Positions 58,727-64,000 of a stretch of DNA of 64,000 nucleotides are shown here, piece after piece. Location of the stretch: contig NC_084796.1 in the NCBI RefSeq assembly GCF_963169125.1, positions 85,457,888 to 85,521,887 of the forward strand, written 5' to 3'. Under the pieces are notes generated by a model, which was not told the origin of the DNA, searched no databases, and saw only the letters and a program-made list of their open reading frames with translations. How positions within the stretch are numbered: position 1 is the stretch's first letter; each line of letters starts with the position of its first letter. The stretch is from Humulus lupulus. Its lineage: Eukaryota; Streptophyta; Magnoliopsida; Rosales; Cannabaceae. Both the position numbers and the translations under genes were made by a program.

Positions 58727-59486
58727 AGTTCAAGGAGTGAAACTAACCCCTTTTAATTTGAATAAATAAATGAATATAAAATAAAAAAGATTTGAATTTT
58801 CGTTCAATAGATGACCAGAACTCGATAAAAATCGTTCAAAGGCAGGTCTAAGGGCTTAAGGATTTAAAACCACAACTTAAAAAAAAAAAAAGTGCCATGG
58901 GCGATATATCGCCTACCCTGGGCGATATATCACCTAGACCGTTTTCTCGAGCCCCGTTTGTTCGTTCGTGCAAAGTCGACGTGTTTTCTGTATCTCTCGT
59001 AGGCGATATATCGACCCCTATAGTTGCGATATATCGGTATACGTTTATATATCAAACACGTATTTGCACTTTTTCAGCATATTTTGAATTGATTAAACAA
59101 CTTTAACTGAGTAACATGTTATCCTAACAGCTGCTGGAAGGTTCTAGAGCTTCTAGATCTTTCTTTTACTAAATTATTTACTTAAAATGCTTAAATCCTC
59201 AAACAAACATGATTATGAAAAGTGTCATATTCTTAATAATTCTATCTAAATCTTAGGTTATAATAAATAATATTTCTAGGACCAGAAATATTAATCAAAC
59301 CTTATGTTATAATTAATATTTCTAAACTATAGGTTAAACTTATAAAATCCATAACTGTTGCTATGAGTTTCCAGCTAAGTACCGGCTTAAATCAAAATCC
59401 ACGGAAACTAACATACTACAAACTACTACTAGATACTACTACTACTACTACTACTATCTAGCTAAGTAAAATTCCGGGACACTACA

Positions 59487-61124
59487 AACTCCTTCCTTCA
59501 ATCTCTCTAACCCTTGATTCATTTTTGTAGCAGAGTATTATCAAGAGATTGAACTAGATCAGCAACCTAGAACTAGTGTGGGCTGGTTCTTAACACATGA
59601 GATAGAGATCTAGAAGAGAAGAAGAGATAGTGGCTAAGAAAGGATTAGAGTGTCTAGGTTTTCACTTACCTAATGAATCAACTGAGACTCACTTATGAAA
59701 ACCCTAAATATCGTATTCCTTATATAGACAACTTAATGGGCTTTATTTAAATTTAAATTTAAATTAATTAAAATAATAAACAAAAAGATAAAAGCATTTG
59801 GCCCCCACAAATGTTCTTGGACCCAATCTCTTTATTTGGAATTTAAATCCCAATTGGGCCTAAATTCAAAACCTTTTATTTTTTTAATTAATTAATTAAT
59901 TAAATCCTTATTCAAATTAACTAATTATAATTTTAAACTTGATTTAATTTCATTTATTTATATTGACACCAATTTATCAATATTAATAAATTTACCCAAA
60001 GATTCTCTTTTATTCTCTAAATCTCATATCTCTGTAAATTTTCCAAAATTGACCTAGTCAACTTAAAAAAAATCTTAATTGATAATTAAATCAATTAATT
60101 GAGACATTCTAGATGATTTACTCAAAGGTGATGCAAGGACCATGGATCCATGAAATCAAGCTCCAATAAGTTACCGTGAATTTATTTACGAATAATTTCA
60201 CTACCTTATTAATTCCTCGTGACTCCACTATAGACTCGGAATTGAACTCTTGAATTCGTAGAACGTATTTTCCAAACCATAAATACATTATCCATTGTTA
60301 TAACCATTACAGTCAGTCAATCCTCTATCGATGGTTTACTAACGAGTTGGGTGAAAATTACCATTTTACCCCTCATCAGTATTTTATCCTTAACTCCCAC
60401 TAAGTTCCTTATAAATGATATTTCCGTGAACTTAATCATTGAAATGAGATCTCAATCATTTAACCTTTTGAACAAAGCAATTAAAGAAATCATCTTTTCA
60501 CTTCTCATACAGAAGTTATAGATTTCATATCTATGAATAATACTCCCACTCAATTACACTACTAAGTCTCCAAGATGTAAGTATGGGCTAGACCGTAGGG
60601 TAAGCTGGTAACGAACAAGTCAAAAGATTTAAATAATGTAATTAGCATAATATTATCACTCAGAAGTAAGATCGACTTAACCTATGGTCAACATTTTCAC
60701 ATTGATTAGATTTGATAACAACGATACTTATTTATCAATCAATAATCAATAGCAGTCCTTGTCCAATGTTACCAAATACATCCGATCATATCTACTTTGT
60801 CAATGCCTTGGACAAGACATCACACCCTGAATTTGTAAGTAGATCATATCGTAGATTGCAGTGAAAATCCAATGCACTGGTCTAATCTTAGGACTCGTTC
60901 TCTTGAACATATAATTACAACTATAATCCAATGTGACCTAGTTACTATAATTGTAGCTATTCATATGTTTGGGATTTTATGAATGTTTGTTTTATTTCAA
61001 TAATCATGTAATAAAACAAGCAAGCGACTCGGTTGTCAAACTAAATGATTTCGACTACTTTTATTGACAATATGAAATCGTGTTACATGTCCGACATGGT
61101 TTTGTAAGGGCATAAAACCCAACA
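59487..61124 (-). repeat. 5' LTR of copia B, outer part
   Basis: Begins with the AACTC duplication left by A3 and continues the LTR from 42816. Ends at 61124 with the minus-strand TG terminus, next to GGACT (61125-61129). Confidence 0.93.
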
Positions 61125-62115
61125 GGACTTCCTCTGAGAAAACCAAGATGTGTTTGCATGGTTGCATTCTGACATGACTCGCATTGATCCAAACATCATC
61201 TGCCACGTCTTGAATGTCGATCCCAACTTTGCTCTTGTCCAACAAAAGCAAAGGACGTTTGATCAAACTTGGAAAGAGGCTCTCAAGGTTGAGGTAGACA
61301 AGCTCCTCACCAACGGATTTATCCGAGAAGCCCAATACCCCAGGCGGCTATCCAACCTTGTTCTTGTGCCAAAGCCAAATGGCACCTGGAGGACATGCAT
61401 CGATTTTTCGGACCTTAACAAGGCTTGTCCGAAAGACTGATTCCTGCTTCCCAAGATAGATCAGATGGTCGATGCCACCTCTGGCGATAATCTGTTGTTG
61501 TTCATGGATGTGTACTCGGGTTATAACCAGATGTCTATGCATGTCACAGACCAGGAGCATACTAGTTTTTGGACCGATAAGGGTGTCTACTGTTACATCG
61601 TGATGCCTTTCGGACTGAAGAATGTTGGTGCCACCTACCAGATACTCATAATCCCGATGTTCAAAAACCAACTGGGGAGAAACATGGAAGTCTACATGGA
61701 CGGCATGCTGGTCAAGTCTAGGATAGCTCCCGACCATGTGGGGGACTTGGTTGAGGTTTTCTCGGTGCTCCGCCAATTCGGAATGAAATTAAATCCTAAA
61801 AAGTGCACATTTGGGGTCGCCTCCAGAAAGTTCCTAGGTTTGATCGTTAGTGCTCGGGGAATTGAGACAAACCCCGAGAAGATCAAGGGCCTAATCGAGA
61901 CGCCGTCTCCTCGGAAGCATAAAGACGTTCAAAGCCTGACAAGAAGGATCACAACTTTGAGTCATTTTGTCTTCATGGCAATGGACAAGTGCATCCCTTT
62001 CTTTAATGTGCTCCTAGGAAGTCAGAGATTTGAATGGTCGGAAGAGTGCGACATTCTAGCAGCTCAAGGCGCACATGGAAAATCCTCTGATTCTGTCCAA
62101 GCCAGTACACGGTGA
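61125..62115 (+). pseudogene. Tat-type gypsy D: reverse transcriptase (broken, active site altered)
   Basis: Continues the frame of 13138: after F-L a TGA stands where intact relatives suggest CGA, then E-N-Q-D-V-F-A-W. RT blocks: R-L-S-N-L-V-L-V-P-K-P-N-G-T-W-R, C-I-D-F-S-D-L-N-K-A-C-P-K-D (a Tat hallmark), TGA at 61438, then L-L-F-M-D-V-Y-S-G-Y-N-Q, V-M-P-F-G-L-K-N-V-G-A-T-Y-Q. The active site at 61693-61707 reads Y-M-D-G-M instead of Y-x-D-D-M, so the second catalytic aspartate is lost. R-K-F-L-G near 61825 marks the RT end. Confidence 0.93.
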
Positions 62116-62815
62116 ACCTCTCCTTCTCTATATGGCTGTCTCAGAGAATGCTATCAGTGCTGCATTGGTGTGGGAGGAAGGTCGTGTTCAGCACCCCGTC
62201 TACTACATTTGCAAAAGACTCCTCGAAGCTGAGTCTAGGTACGTGCTGGTGGAGAAGTTAACTTTTTCCCTAATGGTGACTTATCAAAAACTAAGACCAT
62301 TCTTCCAGGCGCATCCGATTATGGTCTTCACAAACCTTCCCCTTAAGCAAGTCCTTCAAAATCCAGAGTCATCAGGAATACTCTTGAAATGGTCGATGGA
62401 GTTGAGTCAGTTCAACATCACCTACCATCTGAGGATTGCTATAAAAGGTCAGGCACTGGCTGATTTCATCACCAAGTGTACAGGGAATCATGAGAAGCCT
62501 GAAGGTGTCCCAGTGGTCAAACTAGCCTAGAAGTTGTATGTGGACGAGTCTTCAAATGATAATGGTGCCAGAGCTGGACTCATTTTGGTTTCCCCCGAGG
62601 GGCACAGAGTGCACAGCGCACTCTGTTTTGGGTTCAACGCCTCTAACAATGAAGCGGGATACGGAGCCTTTATTACTAGACTCCGAGTAGCACTTGAGCT
62701 CAAGGCCGAGTGCCTCGAAATTTTTAGCGATTCTAAACTCGTGGTAAATCAAGTACTCAGAGAGTACCAGGCCCGGGGAACAAAAATTGCAGCGTATCTG
62801 GCAAAGGCTCAATAA
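62075..62815 (+). pseudogene. Tat-type gypsy D: connection and RNase H domains
   Basis: A frameshift separates this from RT. Frame 62075-62530 carries the RNase H-like domain next to RT (A-V-S-E-N-A-I-S-A-A-L-V, then K-R-L-L-E-A-E-S-R-Y). After TAG at 62528, frame 62534-62815 is a second RNase H: Y-V-D-E-S-S-N-D-N-G-A-R-A-G, N-N-E-A-G-Y, F-S-D-S-K-L-V, with the D, E and D expected for catalysis. Two RNase H-like segments in a row, the second of archaeal-like type, is a known Tat trait. Confidence 0.88.
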
Positions 62816-64000
62816 ATGTTGCATAACTTAAGAAGAACCACTATTTAGGACGTGCCGCGAGAGCAGAATTCCAATTATGATGTCCTGGTTAAGTTGGCCA
62901 CGACCAAAGACGTTGAGTTGATAATGTGGTCCCCATTGACTACTTGGATGCTTCGAGCATCTCAGCTCCCAACGAGGTGGAAGCAATACAACCCCATGAT
63001 GGGTGGATGGAGCCAGTAATAAAATATATTGTCTTCGGGGAGTTGACCCAAGAAAAGATGGCAGCTTGGAAGATGCTCTATCAAGAACCTCGATACATAA
63101 TCATGGATAGTAAACTATATCAGTCAGGTTATTCTTTGTCTTTGCTCCGATTTGTGTCCAAACAAGAGGCCAGTCTGATACTCCGAGAGAAATACATAAG
63201 GGCTTTTGCGAAGACCACGCCAGGGGGCAAAGTCTTTCCAAAAAGATGTTGAAGCAAGGATACTTTTATCCCACCATGAATGGAGATGCGATGGATTATG
63301 TCAAGAAGTATGACAAGTGTCGGCGTTTAGCTAACATCCCCCGAGCACCTCCAAATGAGTTTACGCAGATGACCAGTCCATGGCCTTTCGCTGTCTGGGG
63401 TATCGACCTTATCAGGTCCCTGCCTATAGGAAAGGGAGGGGTGAAGTATGCCATAGTGGCCGTAGACTACTTCACAAAGTGGGTCAAAGTCAAGCCGCTC
63501 GCAATGATCACCTCTAAAAAGGCCTTGTATTTTTTCATTAAAAACATTGTTTGTCGATATGGGATCTCGAGGGAGATAGTCTCCGACAATGGGTTGCAGT
63601 TTGATAGTGAAGTATTCGCAGAATTTTGTCAATGACATGGAGTTATCAAGAGCTTCTCATTCGTGGCCCACTCGCAGGAAAATGGCCAAGTGGAAGCAGT
63701 TAATAAGACACTCAATTCCACTTTGAAGAAAAGACTGGAACATGCAAAAGAAGCTTGGCCCGAGGAGTTGCCTAGGGCATTGTGGAGCTATCGTACCACT
63801 GCCAGGACTTCCATCGACCACTCGTCATTCTCCATGGCCTATGGATATGAGGTTATACTCCCAGTTGAAGTAACAATCTCCACGCACCAACGGGATACGT
63901 ATGACCCAACCACGAACCATGCTTTACTTTGAGAATCCCTGGACCTCGTGGAGGAGCTCCGTGAAGCTTCTCATCTTCGAGTAGCATCTTATCACCAGAA
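62816..64000 (+). pseudogene. Tat-type gypsy D: integrase (broken, runs off the window)
   Basis: Frame 62926-63252 is the linker. A small insertion near 63205 shifts the frame at the zinc domain, of which C-E-D-H-A-R-G-Q is readable in the next frame. Frame 63246-63635 has Y-D-K-C-R-R-L-A, then the core: W-G-I-D-L-I-R-S-L-P, A-I-V-A-V-D-Y-F-T-K-W and I-V-S-D-N-G-L-Q-F, with both aspartates. TGA at 63633. Frame 63663-63932 has Q-E-N-G-Q-V-E-A-V-N-K-T with the catalytic glutamate, then L-P-R-A-L-W-S-Y-R-T-T. A TGA at 63930; sequence continues in coding-like form to the window end. Confidence 0.92.

Larger units (their letters stand above)
42817..59486 (-). mobile_element. Chromovirus A3, full structure, minus strand, inserted in the 5' LTR of copia B
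   Basis: Flanked by AACTC at 42812-42816 and 59487-59491; the empty site is visible in copia B's other LTR. It spans 16,670 bp, of which 6,811 are the CACTA element and its duplication, leaving about 9.9 kb. Order on the minus strand: LTR, primer site, extra ORF, leader, gag, protease, RT, RNase H, integrase, chromodomain-like tail, purine tract, LTR. Gene order and the tail point to a Tekay/Del-type chromovirus. It is defective through stops, frameshifts, a lost integrase segment and the CACTA insertion. Confidence 0.94.
57411..59486 (-). repeat. 5' LTR of A3 (2076 bp)
   Basis: Matches 42817-44779 at roughly 96 percent by eye. It is longer by 113 bp, partly through a 53-bp tandem duplication (58092-58197), a longer ACT/TAG microsatellite near 59420-59456 and a block near 58650. 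Palindromes at 58902-58911, 58923-58932 (one mismatch), 59004-59013 and 59027-59036. Confidence 0.95.
13139..61124 (-). mobile_element. Ty1/copia element B (minus strand), inserted in pol of D and filled with later insertions
   Basis: Left LTR 13139-14975 is the 3' LTR; the right LTR is 42651-42816 plus 59492-61124. The target duplication GGACT is at 13134-13138 and 61125-61129, and joining its outer flanks restores D's frame. The element's own internal sequence survives in pieces: 14976-15010, 16869-18947, 20856-21818, 31036-32365 and 41486-42650, read right to left as leader, gag, integrase, RT, RNase H. The gaps are solo LTRs E and A1 and elements A2, C2 and A3. LTR length near 1.8 kb is compatible with the Angela/Tork group, which is a guess. 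The LTRs differ at about 4 percent over 160 bases compared by eye. Confidence 0.93.

Noticed and set aside
1..64000. tRNA, rRNA or miRNA genes
   Set aside because: None seen. The tRNA-like matches are the short primer binding sites only.

Overview
This window is plant nuclear DNA, most likely from a eudicot and from gene-poor, repeat-rich chromatin. No intact host gene is visible. Almost every base belongs to LTR retrotransposons inserted into one another, plus one CACTA DNA transposon that carries pieces of host genes. Evidence for a plant: tRNA-Met-type primer sites, Tat, chromovirus and Ty1/copia lineages, CACTA ends, and captured exons of a plant Rho (ROP/RAC) GTPase. The species cannot be named from the sequence.

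The nest can be unpicked exactly because 5-bp target duplications survive. Level 0 is a Tat-type Ty3/gypsy element D on the + strand, seen at 5844-6748 (gag), 11904-13138 (gag end, protease) and 61125-64000 (RT, RNase H, integrase; runs off the window). Into D went C1 (non-coding gypsy-type, 3' part and 3' LTR, 1-5843), copia F (6749-11903, duplication ATTTG) and copia B (minus strand, 13139-61124, duplication GGACT). Removing F and B restores D's reading frame at both joints.

Inside copia B lie solo LTR E (15011-16868, ACATG), solo LTR A1 (18948-20855, GGTAA), a shortened and tandemly duplicated chromovirus A2 (21819-31035, GATCC), non-coding gypsy C2 (32366-41485, AGGTC) and a full-structure chromovirus A3 (minus strand, 42817-59486, AACTC) that sits within B's own 5' LTR. 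A3 was hit by a 6.8-kb CACTA transposon (50182-56989, CAT). So at 52 kb one reads host-gene exons inside CACTA inside chromovirus A3 inside copia B inside Tat element D.

The coding parts are all pseudogenes, with many stops at codons that were probably CGA, CAG, CAA or TGG, as expected from decay of methylated cytosine. The most interesting contents are: (1) the CACTA element carrying exons 1-3 of a ROP GTPase with introns and splice sites, plus an exon that resembles a THH1/TOM1/TOM3-type membrane protein; (2) an extra open reading frame between primer site and gag in chromovirus family A, apparently with its own small 5' intron, kept in three copies; (3) family C, two copies of which share an already ruined pol, so it probably moved as a non-autonomous LARD-like element; (4) paired CGATATATCG palindromes at 21-23 bp spacing in the LTRs of family A.
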